From Aurifilum marmelostoma (lineage: Eukaryota > Ascomycota > Sordariomycetes > Diaporthales > Cryphonectriaceae): a stretch of 64,000 nucleotides of DNA. Numbering within the stretch: position 1 is the first letter of the stretch; every line of letters begins with the position of its first letter. A program made the position numbers and the translations under genes. Below are positions 1 to 12,837 of this stretch, piece after piece. The stretch is taken from the NCBI GenBank assembly GCA_027559495.1, contig JAMXSV010000003.1:186001-250000 (forward strand). The letters are read 5' to 3'. The notes beneath the pieces are model-generated. The model made no database searches, was not told the origin of the DNA, and saw only the letters and a program-made list of their open reading frames with translations.

Positions 1-2225
1 ATCATCAATAAATTTGTCTCTCCGCTGCTGGTGGTTCAGCCCGCTCGTCGCCGTTGCCTGGACTCGGCACAGCAGCCAGCCATGTGAAAAGAAACCCAGA
101 TCAATCCCGAGAGGCCTACGGCTGTACTGTAACACAGGTACGTACCGCCACCGCAGCGACAGATTTCCGGGTTCGGAGACGGCGAGGGGACGGCGTCAGG
201 GGTATTGCACATAAGGTGGCCACCAGCCAATCAGAACGTTATCATCGATTTTCCTTATCAGTTGTGGCGCTGGGGAGGGACCCCCCGGCTCAACCCCAAA
301 CGAAAAAACACGAATGGGCGAGGCACCGCCTGGCACCGTACAAGGTAGGCTGTTAGGTAATTGAAATCCTGGCGCGCCCAAACGGGTTCCAGAATTTCTA
401 GAGTGATTGCATGCAGCCCGCCTTTTCTCTCTTTTTTTTGTGTCAGTGCCGGCCGTACTCCGTAAATGGCTCAACAGCGAAACGAAAGCCGAGGGTATCC
501 CTTTTCGTTTGGTTTGTTTCTAGTTTTCATGGGTATTGTGACGATCTTTGGTGTTCTCAACATTTACTTCTTGCTTGCGGTGTGGGAGAAAGGGAGGGGA
601 TTTTGACAGATGGGTGGTTTTGAGGTGTGATGGCCGAAATCGGAAGGCAGTACATGAGGTAGAAAGAGGACGAGACCCCGGGTTTAACTTGACGTCTTGG
701 CTCAAAGGAAGAATGGGAAGAAGAAAAAAAAAAATTGAGAGTAATTACTGTAGAGGACTGGACTCAGCCCCCCACCGTCAAAGACAAAGCTGGGCTGGGT
801 GGGGTACGGTTTAGGGGGGTCTCTTTAGCATTTCGATTCCACAGTGGTCTCTCTAGATAAAAATGGCAACCCGGGAATAGAGGGCCGCGACCGTGTTCAG
901 CCACGCCATGTTCGTGTTTGTCTTGACATATACGAGATCATCTTGTCTCTTGTCTCTCATCCTTCTTTCCTATTTTGGGTGATCGAGGAATGTGAATCAA
1001 TCAATCACTCAATCCATCGGGACGTGGGTGTGACCTCGAGGACGTATCATAGTAGTTGGGAGAATCCTGCATCAATGGCGGAGGAAGGCCCTTATCCATG
1101 CATGCTGCCCTGGTATGACGAGGGGTGGTGGTGGTGACTCCTGGTCAGTGGTCAGTGGTGACGTGGGGTTCCCTCAGCCCCTCCACCTCGTCCGTCCGTC
1201 ACCTCCCCATTCTATTCCCAATTCAGGAGAAAGAATCCAGGGTCAACAGGAAAGAAAAAGAAAATCCTTCAACAGACTTATGTGCTTGTACGCATGGTTA
1301 TAGAAGGATAAACGACGGATAAACAGACAAAAGATGAAGAGAGAAATCATCGTCTCGGAATAAATAGGACCGTCAGGACAACTTTCCTTTGTCTTGGTGC
1401 CATGGACGGTAAGTGGTTCGCTCGGGGCAAAGGAGTGACGCTATAATTATCCGCGCCACAAGCTCGAGAAGAAGCCAAGACCCAGAACCTCTTGGCTTGG
1501 GGGACACGACCATCCTGTGCGCTGCTCTTGAGTCCCAGGAAAAAAGGATGAAAAAAAAAAAAAAAAAAGGAAAGCAAGAAATCGCGTTTATTTGAAAGAA
1601 CGGCAATCCCGTTCTCGTTGACCTCGTGCAGAGTCTACCTGGCTTGTTGTTGTCGCTGTCTTGTGGTGAAGAGTGGTTCAGCGGGTGATCCTGAACCCCA
1701 CCACGGTGTGTGTATCTTGTCTGTGTGGTGGGTGGGTGGGTGTGAGTAGGTGTAGCCAGCCCTGTCTAGAATCCTCATCCTGGACCTAGAGCCCAAGGAT
1801 CATTGTGCACATCGCAGTACGTACTTTCGCTGTAGTGTGTGCGTGTGTGAAGTGCTGACGGGCCCGGACCCGGTCGCCTGGAAAAAGAAGAGCAAGAGCA
1901 GGTTACTATCCGTACTACGACGTACTACTCTCTGGTCGCCCCTCCCCGCTTCCGTGACTCTAAATCCCTCCACGCCCAGCTCAGCTCCACCACGCCTTTT
2001 TCTTTTTAAGACTTTCCTTCCTTCCTCCCTCCCAACAACTCCATACTTGGATATCTGCTCCTCCTTATCATCACCCTACAAAACAGCGACACCCTTTAGC
2101 TCGCTCGTCGTCGACGACTGCTTCACATCCACATCTTCCTGTGCACATCTCTGCGACCTCTTCGCTCCCAATTTCTCTTCTCTCCCTCTCCCTCCTGACA
2201 AAACTAGTCAGATCTCCCCTACAAG
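1..2225. other. Non-coding upstream region of glutamine synthetase
   Basis: No reading frame here looks like a gene: the open stretches are short, low-complexity and overlap on both strands. The last 300 bases (about 1925-2220) are strongly pyrimidine-rich, as expected of a fungal promoter and 5' leader, and run directly into the glutamine synthetase start at 2226. A16-17 and T-rich tracts are scattered through it (for example near 1550-1568). Confidence 0.6.
255..2070. promoter_or_regulatory. Candidate AreA/NIT2 GATA sites upstream of glutamine synthetase
   Basis: HGATAR-type hexamers, the core recognised by the fungal nitrogen regulator AreA/NIT2, occur at 255-260 (TTATCA, minus-strand TGATAA), 855-860 (AGATAA) and 2065-2070 (TTATCA). 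A further TTATCT lies in the first intron near 2258. Glutamine synthetase is a known target of nitrogen control in fungi, so the sites are plausible. The motif is short and expected by chance at this spacing, so this is inference only. Confidence 0.25.
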
Positions 2226-4084
2226 ATGGTAAGTCTCCTCGAGATCTCGCTGGCCCACCTTATCTGCGGGCCAACAAAAGTCCCTCGTGGCTGCAGCAGA
2301 TCTCCCACAACCAACATCATCACCCCGTTCCCAGAGACAGAACAGTCGAGCTGACCACGAGACCTTCCTCGTTCTTCTCTCTACAGGCTTATAACGATGC
2401 TTTCGGGACCTCCTCGGCCCACAACGTAAGCTGAGGCTGGCGAGACATGTGCGCGCATACCCAAGGCGCGGGAACTAATATGTATCATAATACACAGCTG
2501 GCCCCCCTTCCTGGCCCTCGACCAGAAGGGAAAGATCATGGCCGAGTACATCTGGATCGACAGCGAGGGTGGTGTTCGATCAAAATCGCGGGTACGTTTT
2601 CTTATGTCCCTCCCGACTTTGACTCACAGGGGGCGGAGAGAGACTGAGACATGACGCACCGGTTGCGCCTGTGTGGTTCTCTCTGTCCCTGTCTCTGGGT
2701 CGTCTACCGGAACCGATTCGCCCCCGCAAAAAACAGAAGACACGGACAAACCGCTGACTAGAATGCTTCAACTCGCAACAGACTCTCGACGCCAAGTCTG
2801 GTGGCTACACACCAGCTGACCTCCCAACAGTATGTACTGCCCTTTTGCCCTGGCCATTTTTATCTTTTTTTTTTTTTTAATGCTATGGCATGGCTCCTCT
2901 GCTGTCCTGGCATTGTATCTTCCTGTTTGTGGCATTCTTGGCTGACTTGGTGCCCCCCCCTTCTTTTTCTTTTTTACAGTGGAACTTCGACGGCTCCTCT
3001 ACCGGCCAGGCCCCTGGCGATAACAGCGATGTCTACCTGAAGCCCGTCGCCGTCTACCCTGATCCCTTCCGCACCCAGGGCGGCGACAACATCCTCGTCC
3101 TCACTGAGTGCTGGATGTCCGATGGCACACCTAACAAGTTCAACCACCGCCATGAGTGCGCCAAGCTGATGGAGAAGCACGCCTCTCACAAGCCCTGGTT
3201 CGGCCTCGAGCAGGAGTACACCCTGCTCGACCTCAACGACCGCCCCTTCGGCTGGGTAAGAACTCCCAAACTCCCTTGACCACCCCTTGCTTCGGCTGGG
3301 TATAGATGCTACAGAGGTCCCTTGTTCTGCTTGCTGATACTCGTCTTGTCTTGTTGCAGCCTGCACACGGTTTCCCCGCCCCTCAGGGCCCTTACTACTG
3401 CGGTGTCGGTGCCGGCAAGGTCGTCCAGCGTGACGTCGTCGAGGCTCACTACAAGGCCTGCCTGTACGCCGGCATTAACATTTCCGGCACCAATGCTGAG
3501 GTCATGCCCGCCCAGTGGGAGTTCCAGGTCGGTCCCTGCGAGGGTATCGACATGGGCGACCAGCTCTGGCTGGCCCGTTTCCTGCTCCACCGCATCGCCG
3601 AGGTCTTCGGTGCTCGCGTCTCCTTCGCGCCCAAGCCCATCCCCGGTGACTGGAACGGCGCCGGTCTGCACAGCAACTTCTCCACCGAGGAGATGCGCCG
3701 CGAGGGTGGCATGGCGCACATCGAGTCTGCCATCAAGAAGCTCGAGGGCCGCCACAAGGAGCGTACGTACTTTCTCTCCCTGACAGAAATCTAGTTTTTC
3801 CCTACCATCATCAATGTCACCCGCCATAGTAGCTGACCTCATCTTCTGCAGACATCCTCGTCTACGGAGAGGGCAACGAGCTCCGTCTCACTGGCAGGCA
3901 CGAGACGGGTGCCATTGACCAGTTCACATATGGCGTCGCCAACCGTGGCTCCTCAATTCGCATTCCCCGCGAATGCGCTGCCAAGGGCTATGGATACTTT
4001 GAGGATCGCCGCCCTGCCTCCAACGCTGATCCTTACCAGATCAGTGGTATCATCATGGAGACCATTTTCGGCGCTGTCGAGTAG
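2226..4084 (+). CDS. Glutamine synthetase (eukaryotic GSII), with one apparent +1 frameshift
   Basis: It makes glutamine from glutamate, ammonia and ATP in the cytosol. Seven exons: 2226-2228, 2387-2425, 2498-2591, 2782-2829, 2980-3255, 3360-3762 and 3852-4084. Exon 1 is only the ATG, followed at once by a GTAAGT donor; the second exon then gives AYNDAFGTSSAHN, the usual fungal N-terminus. The beta-grasp signature NFDGSSTGQA lies at residues 63-72, the ATP-binding KPIPGDWNGAG loop begins at residue 245, and the family ending ADPYQISGI..FGAVE is intact. The exons sum to 1096 nt, one more than 365 codons. The surplus base lies in the C6 run at 2502-2507: with five Cs exon 3 reads LAPFLALDQKGK and stays in frame throughout. 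A poly(A)-like AATAAA is at 4235-4240. The corrected length of 364 aa is normal for fungi. Identity is certain; whether the frameshift is real is doubtful. Confidence 0.96.
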
Positions 4085-5173
4085 AAAGCTTGTCCATTGG
4101 TTATTGATTCCTGTTGAATAAGGGGAAGACTGTGCAGAGCAGAGACTACTACAACTGGGTAGACGACAAGAAGGGTGCGAGACGAGTCATTCGAGCGAGA
4201 CCCATGGCACCTGGTTTTCTTTTTTTCTTTTTACAATAAACCTCTTGCTTCTGGTTTGAGTGTAGCTATACAAGAGCAGTACGGGGGGCAGATAACCGTG
4301 AGCATCCGAGTTCGTGAGACTCGTAGATAACATGCATATGGAGATTGGGGTTAGAATGATAATCGTGTGGAAAAGAAGAAAAGAACAGCCTTGAACCTTC
4401 CCAAAGCCAAGAGGAGTACCACGTCTCTGCAGATGTTTGTGAAACGTCAATCCAGCTGATACCAAACATACAAGCATCAAGAGGCCCGCGCCACTTATCA
4501 CTTACTATGAATAGCTCCGCAGACCAACAGTCCGAGATAATCCGAGGCGGGCAGGAAGATCTGGTACGAGTACAGCAAGCCTGCCGTCATCGCCGCCAGC
4601 CTTTTCGAAGGTGCCAGCGGGACTGGCGTTCCATGCCTCCATCCCCTGATCAGGTAGGTTTGAACGCCGGGGCGTTCGGATAGATGGCTGAGTTTCTCGT
4701 TATGCTCTCCATCTTACTTTCACGCGCTGACTATGTACACACACAATTTTTTCGACTGAAAACTTTATTTGTAACCGGCTCGATGGACTCTTTTCGGACT
4801 ACACAGCTAGGCCCCCGTCAGAGTCCGGGTCCTGACCGCATAGTGGATCGGATGCTTGTGCCGAGTGGTTTGTATAGAGCCCATGTATAACCATGCGGCC
4901 AGGTGAGACGGTGGCTTGTTGCTTCAGCCCCATGGTGTTCACGTCCACGGGTTGCAAGGAAGGGGTGGCGAGCCCAGGCTAGAACTCTGGCACTTTACGT
5001 GGATCATGTGCTAGACGACTGGTTACCTGCTGGCATATTTAGTAGGTAATTATACTTTATGAAGGTATCTAATACGGCCAGTGGAGAGAAGGAGAGAGAT
5101 ATTCGGCCGTCTTTTCTCCTCTTACTCTCTCTCTCCACCTTCGCGTCATGCTGAAGTCAATTGGCCTAAATTT

Positions 5174-5210
5174 GTCTTCTTCTTCTTCTTCTTCTTCTTC
5201 TTCTTCTTCC
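5174..5210. repeat. (TCT)n microsatellite
   Basis: About twelve uninterrupted TCT units are seen directly in the sequence, inside intergenic DNA. Confidence 0.95.
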
Positions 5211-6330
5211 TCATCACCACCATCGCGCACTGTACCTAATGACCGAGCCGGTCAGCATAGGCCATCAGAATACACTCAAGAAATGTCGATATCTTGAATG
5301 TCAACTGTCATGAACGGAAAGAAAGAGAGGAAGATTTCGAAGACATATAAGACAATGCGATATTATGAAAGACTATAAGTCCAAAGATATATATCGTCAC
5401 CAAAAGTCGAACTCAACGGGAGACTGGTCACAAAGTGAATATTTGCTTTTTTTCTTCTTTTTTCCCGGTTGCTTCTTATTAGTCCTCATTCTTCTCTTTG
5501 TCTTCCTCTTCCTTCCCTTCATCTTGTTATCATCTATTCCTCTTGCATGGCGAATCAAGACCAACCTCCACTACCTGAAACAGCAACATCTCGAGCTTGA
5601 AGGGGCAGGACGAGACCATAACTTGGTCCATATGCTGTCGTCACCTGTCATTTGTTCCTTGAGCGTACACCAACGAATTCTTTTAAGCCACGGAACGCCC
5701 TCTTGACCAAGATTACCGAAGCTCAGTCCAATGAAACAGGACCCGGGCGCGGTCGCACGTGAGAGAGGACAGAAGACAAAGTAATGGACAAGGAACCCCG
5801 TCGACTCAGGGCGTGCTGTATCGTGTGAATGACGGCAAACGAAGGCCAATGAGGCACAGGATCAGGGTGGAGACCCCTGCCCGAGACCTGTCAAGGTGGC
5901 CCATGAAAGAACCGAACAGAAAGAAGGCAATAATGTGTGTTATTCTGTATCTGAAAATACAAGAGTGGGCGGATGGTCCTCTTATATCATGAGGCTTACC
6001 AGGACCCAATACCTCCTTAGTCCTGGGTAATTACTCCATGACACCACGCTGGTCACCACAACACCAAATCCTCAGCCATCTCTTTGAAAGCCCAGCCAGT
6101 GACTAGGGGCTGTTGTCTTGTCCACGAGTGGTAACGTAGTCTGGGAGAGGCATTCCGAAGTCAAGATCCCCACGACTTCTCATGCTTTTTATCAAGAACA
6201 GTTAGTCGGGGTCAGTCACTTGCATCAGCTCAGTATCCGACAAGGCTCGGGTGGTCTGGGACTGGGGATTCGGAACACAATAGGGGAGAGCTGGCGAGCC
6301 TTGGGCTAGCTTGCGCGCTATGTTACTGCC

Positions 6331-6353
6331 AAAAAAAAAAAAAAAAAAAAAAA
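6331..6353. repeat. A23 homopolymer
   Basis: Twenty-three consecutive A residues in intergenic DNA. No target-site duplication or retroelement sequence was recognised next to it. Confidence 0.9.
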
Positions 6354-6844
6354 CAAAAGAATGTACATCCGCTACCATGGCGATGAAACTCTGCACCAGA
6401 TATGAGGTGATCAAAATTATGTCTTCGGGTATTCAGTGTGGAAGGCTAATATCAGAGGGCCGAGTACCCTGTGTCAGAGGGAAAGAAAAAAAAAGAAAAG
6501 GTTAGCAACATTAGTGTGCAGTCTGACATAGATGTTGACTCGACTCTTCACCCATGCAGAAGAAATAAAGACATAGCTCAGCAGCGTATACTAAACCATA
6601 AGAAGCGCCTCTTGACCATGCTGCAGAGGTCGAATAGGTGTCATCTGAAGAGGCCGCCCTTGCTAGAATACTTCCGTACAAGCAGAACAAGAAAGTACTG
6701 GTTGACGCCTCGGTTCGAAGACACCGGCCCACCTGGACAATGGTCATACTTCGAATTTTTCTCGGAACTTTCCTCTATCGAGTTGCTTTGCATATGCGCA
6801 CCTGACCTGGCGCTGCTTAGCTTCGTTGAGAGTGCCTCTAAACC

Positions 6845-6847
<3 letters not shown>

Positions 6848-6902
<55 letters not shown>
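6848..6902. repeat. Compound (CT)n(GT)n microsatellite
   Basis: About 19 CT units pass directly into about 8 GT units. Any open frame through this tract is an artefact of the dinucleotide repeat. Confidence 0.95.
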
Positions 6903-7859
6903 GAGAATGGCAACGGGCTTGATTCGTCAATATTGTCCTCCCCAAGAAGCGCTCGTCTCGGTGACTGGAAACTTCGACCGTTCCTCACGCCAAGCCCAGT
7001 ATTCCTCTGAAAGACCTGCATCAGTGAGCAAACTCTTCAATAAGGCTGCACGGGCACAGTCACCTGCTTCACCTGTCCCAGTTGGCTTTAGGCTGCACCG
7101 TTCTTGTTGAGCGGGTGGAGCATGTGCACCGGGTCCAGGCCCTCGCCTGATTGTAAGATGCAGTTTTGTTTTCTATTGGGCAGTAGTCACTCCTGCTAGC
7201 CCCGTCACGAGTCGTGAACAGAGGCTGTTGAGCGGCATGTGCAATCATGTCACACTGCTTGGGCGTGCTAGTGGTGCGCCTGTGTTTTGATCTCTTCCAC
7301 AGAGTGCAGCGGGGGCGTTTGAGCATGAAATGGTGTAAGCTTGCCGGCTAGTCTTTTAATGCCAGTGGAATATTGCTTGATATGCTGAAGAATATCGGAC
7401 GGTAATGACTGTGTCCAAATCGGCCCCACTCTGTGGATTCAAAGATGATAAGGTAGTTTCTGATGACTGAGAACGAAGTGTCCGCGTTTAGGAGGACTTG
7501 GGGAGGTCCTATACTTCTGTCTGACCTCAGTGGCCGACTGCTGCTCCTCGCATTCGCCTCTTTTGATGGCAAGGCAGAAGTATGCAGAGGGACGCAACCT
7601 CATGCTAGACTGTTGCTCATTGTGTCTCTTGCCTGCCCGTCCGTCCGCGTAGCGCTCTTCTTCATCAGACCCCGCGCTCAGAGGACTTCCTCTGTGCCAG
7701 TCTTTTGTCTCCCAAACCATCCTGCCTCATTTCCCTTGATACCACGTCTCATATGAAGCTGCCTCATTTGAAGTCTGCGCGTCGGCGTGTCGTGCTGTCT
7801 TGACCAACAGCTGCTGACGTACCCTCTGACGCGATTCCTTCTTCACCCCGCAAGCGCCC

Positions 7860-8357
7860 TTAGGCGCGCGTCTGTGACTGCTGGGTCGTACTGGTCATGT
7901 AGCCCAGGGGAGCAGGCTGCGCGTTGGTTGCGGGAACGTACGGCACGCCGGGGTGAGCACCCTTCTCCCTGAGCTCCCAGTATTGACCGCTCGGGTCCGT
8001 GATGACGACCTCCATCAGGGAGTACTTGAGGACGCCGCCCTCATAGTATGGCACGTAGATGTCCCTGGGCTGGGCATCCATCTGGGCCTGGGCGTGGGCA
8101 GGGATCTGGACGGCATCCCGACCCTCAGCCTGGTAGTCAAGGGTGGAAGTAAACGGGTCAGTCATGTCTGCATCCCTGAGGAGAAGATGTAGAAGGGGGA
8201 CAGCGTCTCGTAGGGGCATTCAGGTCAGGTTGGGGCTCACAAGGCAGTTGGCACACGCTGAATTGTGGACGTAGACCCAGTTGCTGCAGTTGTGGGTGTA
8301 GAAATATTTACACCTGTACTTGTAAAACCCACCGCTTCCGCTTCCGCTTCCGCTCAT
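7860..8357 (-). CDS. Small conserved fungal Cys/aromatic-rich protein of unknown function
   Basis: The start at 8357 opens with a (Gly-Ser)4 stretch followed by GFYKYRCKYFYTHNCSNWVY, an aromatic and cysteine-rich motif I associate with a family of short ascomycete hypothetical proteins. A second exon (7860-8175) continues with MTDPFTSTLDYQ, then PRDIYVPYYEGGVLKYSLME, and ends at TAA 7860-7862. The strongest donor (GTGAGC after 8241) retains the motif ACANCL but leaves exon 1 at phase 0 while exon 2 needs phase 2, so the total is one base too long. A weaker donor (GTGTGC after 8257) splices in frame to give 138 aa but loses two cysteines. Either the weak donor is used or there is a one-base error near the junction. 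No signal peptide is seen and no function can be assigned. Confidence 0.6.
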
Positions 8358-9256
8358 GATGGCTGCTCAGCAATATTGAGCGGTGCAATTTTCAAGCAGG
8401 GTAGACAAGATCTAGGGCCTCGAATAAGGCTGGCCCTCGTCGTGTGATAGAGGTCCCTGAGCTGAGGAGGACGGGCGCGAAGTCTATTCTTGACTAGGGC
8501 CTGTAGCGGGTGGGGATGGTAGCAAGAGGCAAAAGCAATGGTCTAACAGCTTTTGCAAAAGTGCTGATCGCAACAAGAAAGACGGTGACAACAGACAAGA
8601 TTTGCCTCAAGCAGAATTTATATATCCAAGCAAAGACAAAAAGATAAACAAGCACACTTCTTTCGAGGCCGTTGAGGGAAAATGCTGAACCGCGACAAGA
8701 CAGATGCAGATCAGAGAGTCGGGAAGTAGGGTGATATATACCGGCAACGTGGCCGTTGAGGATCTTTTTTTATATGGTCGAACTGCCTCACCTACCACCA
8801 TGAGGCAAAAGGCTGAGGTGCCCGTCTGTGGTTCGGCTCGACGGAGGACGAATATGAGGGTGTACAAGGAACAAGGGTCGAGGGAGACATGTGCCAAATG
8901 GTTGAGAAGGTGGTGAACCAGAGTGCTGTTCCCCTCGGAGGTGGGGATGGAAGGGACTTGTGGGCGAGGATGGGAATTGGAGGTTACCCGTCTAGGTTGT
9001 GGATGTGAACGTTCGATATGTAGGAATGTCGATCGGTTGGTGTATGCAATGCATGTAGGAGCTATGTTACCATAGCATCCGTCTGCGCGGGTGCGTGTGT
9101 ACGTTTGTGTGTTGACGAAGAAATTTCAGAACGAGTGAACCGGAAGACAACTGAGGAAGCAAGACTGAATAAGGAGCCAAGAACCCTTTCCTGACTCAGC
9201 TTTCTGTAATCGACAGTCGATCGAGTGTAGCGTCATGTTTTTTTTCCATTGATTGA

Positions 9257-9272
9257 TGTGTGTGTGTGTGTG
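9257..9272. repeat. (TG)n microsatellite
   Basis: A run of about eight TG units in non-coding DNA, seen directly. Confidence 0.85.
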
Positions 9273-12200
9273 GGTGGGAGAAGACAAGGGGAAGACAGGC
9301 AAAAAGAGATCATAATGAAGAGGGGGGCAATAAGAGAAGCGAGACCTCCAACAGAAGGGAAGAAAGGAAAAAAAAAAAAAAAAGAAAGAGGAAAGGGTTC
9401 CTTGTCTCGGGAAAGCAAGGGTTGGTTGTCCACTCACTAACACGTTTACTAGCCCCCACACCTTGCAACCATTAGGTCGTCCCTACCCGCACCCACCATA
9501 AGCACAACGGTGCAGTAACCTACTCCACCATACCTTCCTCTGTTGGGGGAGTACCTCCTTCCCTGCCAGCAAAACTTACACTACATTTTTTTGACATGAT
9601 CCGGACCTACCGCAGCACATACCGTAGTCAGATACCTTGCAATTGCGTACTCTGTCCGCCGGGATGTGGGGCTAGTGCGTTGCGGAAAAAGGCAGAAAGG
9701 AATTAGGAGAGGAAATGGAAAGGGGTTAAGGAAGGAGGGGGGGGGAGGGGAGAGGGGAAGGATAGGAAGAGGAAGGCTCGCAGATCCACCGTGTCCAAAC
9801 GTGGTCGCCGCTTGAAGAAAACTCATGCGACATAGCTGTACCATCATAATATTTCTTGCCGCAGTACAACCACAGTACATACATAGTACGTGCGGGGCGT
9901 GACGTTATGGCTCGTATATCCGATTATTGCTATGCGACATGCGGCTGGCCCGTCTGCTGTGTATGCACTTCTGTCTCTCGCTACTAGGGCCGCACAGCCA
10001 GTCAGAGACGACAGAAGACCCGAACGCGGCGACGATCGTGTGACGACGGCTCGTCTGATGACTATGTGGCATCGAGACCCCTCCAATGAGACGAGCTGCT
10101 GTATATTGGGGAAGGGGTGGGAGGGTATTTCAACCAGGATACGCCGCATAATCGGCCCCAGGAAGCCGAGCCGTGATGTGTTGGGCGGCATGTGCTGGCG
10201 GAATGCTGAGGTTAGGAGGGTAAGCGAGGGAAAGAATAAGCGTCCAGATTCGCGCCAAGAGACGGCGGAGCGAGGAATAGTGGTGGGCAAGGTGGATGTG
10301 GGATAAGGGAGAAAGGAAAAGAGAGACGGCCACGCGCACACATACACACACACAGAGAGAGAAAAACATCCTAGACCTCGCTTCCTCTCCATGAAATGAT
10401 ATGTCAATAAGGTCAGCCTGGTTTGGCTTAACCTCATAATACCTTGCGTATCCCCTGTAACCATGCACCAAAGAATATTGGTGGTGTGCCATTCAGGCCC
10501 TGTGGGCGACAAGGGGGGTATAAGCACACTTGGTAAGGGTTGAGCAACAGGGGTTGAGGGCAGGATGTACTTGTACGTTGTAGGGCCCATCCACTAGGCC
10601 TCTCTCCCGCAGTGACAGACGTACCCTACAACATGTGATGACACCAATGATTGAAGTTTTGTTGCAGGGTTTTGGCTGGAGAACCAGGGTCAGCCCCTTG
10701 GAGGTGTGTCCCAAACAGGTGTGCTGAGCCGCGCGGCAGATGTCGTGCAACGGTGACAGATGACAATCCCGTCTGCTTTGGAGAAGGCTTGCCATAAGGG
10801 GTTGGTACCGATTGAGGCTGAAAGAAAGGCCAGGTCTGATTTTCTTTTCTATGGCCCTCTAGTGCCTCCCACCTCCCGTATTTGCGTCTCCCGGGGCTGA
10901 TTCCCACTGGCTGCTAGGCTCAGTGGAAGCTGGCGGCAGAAAAGAAGGCTGCAGAGAGCGGGAAGCAGGGCCATGCTGGCGGTGCTAGAACACGGCGTTT
11001 AGGAGCTTTCCGGGCGGGTTGGGCAGGCAAGGCGAGGCATAGATGCGGCACACGGCAGGCACGGATGCATCCTGCATGTACCAGAAACTCACATGTACTC
11101 TGTACACAGTACTTCTAATGTCCCTCACACCTACGCACCTACCTCACGGGCAGGCTCGCTCAGAATAACAAGACCAAGAGTGGGGGTCCGTTGCCTATCT
11201 GAGAAGCTGCCAGGCGTGGCTTCCTTGACTTGAGAATACTTGCAATGTTCGGACATGTCATCATACTGTACAGTAGTATGACGGCAGACAGCAACACGTG
11301 AGCAGCCACGTTACATAGCACATACTGGTAGCAGGATAAACGAGAAAGAAAGAAAAAAAAAATTTAAAAAAAAAATACATAACGGTGCCTGGGTAAGTGG
11401 ACAAGGGCTGGTAACTGCGGCTCTGTCGAACAAGAGGATTCTATCCAAATATGAATCGCACCTGATTGGGGGAAGGGAGGCTCCGGTGGGTGGGTTGTAG
11501 TTTCCGTTCAGTGACGTGAGGCACATTGAGGGAGGGGGCCCCATGTATCTGCCCCTCCAAGCCCCCACCTAACCCTCCTTTACTCTTTCCCTCCCAACCC
11601 ATCTCGTCCTGAGGAAGAGCAGGAGTCAGCACATCGCAGTAGCGGCATGCTGCGAGTGCTTGACAGCTGGAGCTTGATGCTTTCTCCCCTGGCAAGACGA
11701 CTGGGGGCCTCAGCGTCACAACAATTGTGGGCACCCTGCAGCCTTTGCCGACGACATGCCATCAAAAAGATTTCTCGGCTTCACTCCCACCGACCACGTC
11801 TGTCGTCCGTGCTCTTCGTCGCCTGCTCCCTGGCCCGCAGCCTCGCTGTCTTGATCATACCCATCCTCCATCCTGCGACTGGCCGGCGCTGTTCTGATCC
11901 TTTTGCGATATCTCAAATCTCAACCACCCTCCTTCCGCATGCAGGCTGTGCTCAAATACGTCACGCATCACCACGGGTCCACTTCCAGACCTGCTTGGTG
12001 CATGGCTGTATGGTCACTGCTGGCTCCGTAGCTACAGCCCAATTCGCGCGGCAACCGAACTTTCGAAAGAAAAAGAGGGTGTGAAGGTGTCTACATCCAT
12101 GCGATGCAAGGCCGCACGTGTGAGACTCTCGGGCCAGCCAGTCTTAACCAGCTCCTCCGACAAACAGCCGAGATGGGTCACATGGAGTGTCATCGCCTTG

Positions 12201-12837
12201 TGTGGTCACGGTGATCCTGCGGAAAACTAATCCGAGCCAGTTGTTAATCCCCCTTCTCGTGCTGTCCCACCCCGGATTGCGGGTCGACAACTGATAACCT
12301 CAAAGCGGTCCAAGGGTTACCGTCCCTTTGCACTGTTGACCTCGAACTTCTCACACGGCAACATGGAAGGGGAAAAGAAGAGAGGAGAAAAGGAAAAGAG
12401 GGGGGAGAAGCGGATCTCCTGAAAGGACTGTCGAGAAGGTCCGCCAGCCTGGTTGCTACACGCATCATAGCAGACACTTTCCTCACATTGAGGCCTACGG
12501 GGTGCTAACCTGACCAGAAACGCCTCGAGCGGCCTTCTCTGTTCGTTTACCTCGCAAGGATCTTCAATGCTGAGCGGACGATGCGGGTCCCGTCCAATGT
12601 TCCAGTTCCACTCTGCACCACATACAGAACCTTGTCTGCTCTCTGCAGTCGCGCCTACTCGCTACCAGAGTAATTGCGCCACCACATGTATCACTTACGA
12701 CCTCATGTTTTCTTCCATCGGGAAACAGCTAGGATGGACTAGGCCTACAGCCTGCGTGGGGGAGGGGGGGGGAGCGACAATGCGCCAATGCAGAGCCGGT
12801 ATTGCCACTTCGAACTCGGCTTCATTTCCGAGGCCAA

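Larger units (their letters stand above)
4085..7859. other. Gene-poor stretch after glutamine synthetase
   Basis: It contains the 3' UTR of glutamine synthetase and otherwise short, mutually overlapping open frames without recognisable protein signal. A GC-rich patch at about 4507-4680 is open in several frames but resembles nothing I know. The remainder carries simple repeats listed separately. Confidence 0.5.

Noticed and set aside
4507..4680. GC-rich patch open in several frames on both strands
   Set aside because: The frames are all under 60 codons, none matches a family I know, and simultaneous openness reflects base composition.
6471..7010. 179-codon open frame on the plus strand
   Set aside because: A large part is translation of the (CT)n(GT)n microsatellite, and the opposite strand is open for the same reason.
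9844..10590. 248-codon open frame on the minus strand
   Set aside because: It crosses a (CA)n repeat, is rich in Ser/Pro/Thr/Arg without domain signal, and overlaps other open frames on both strands.
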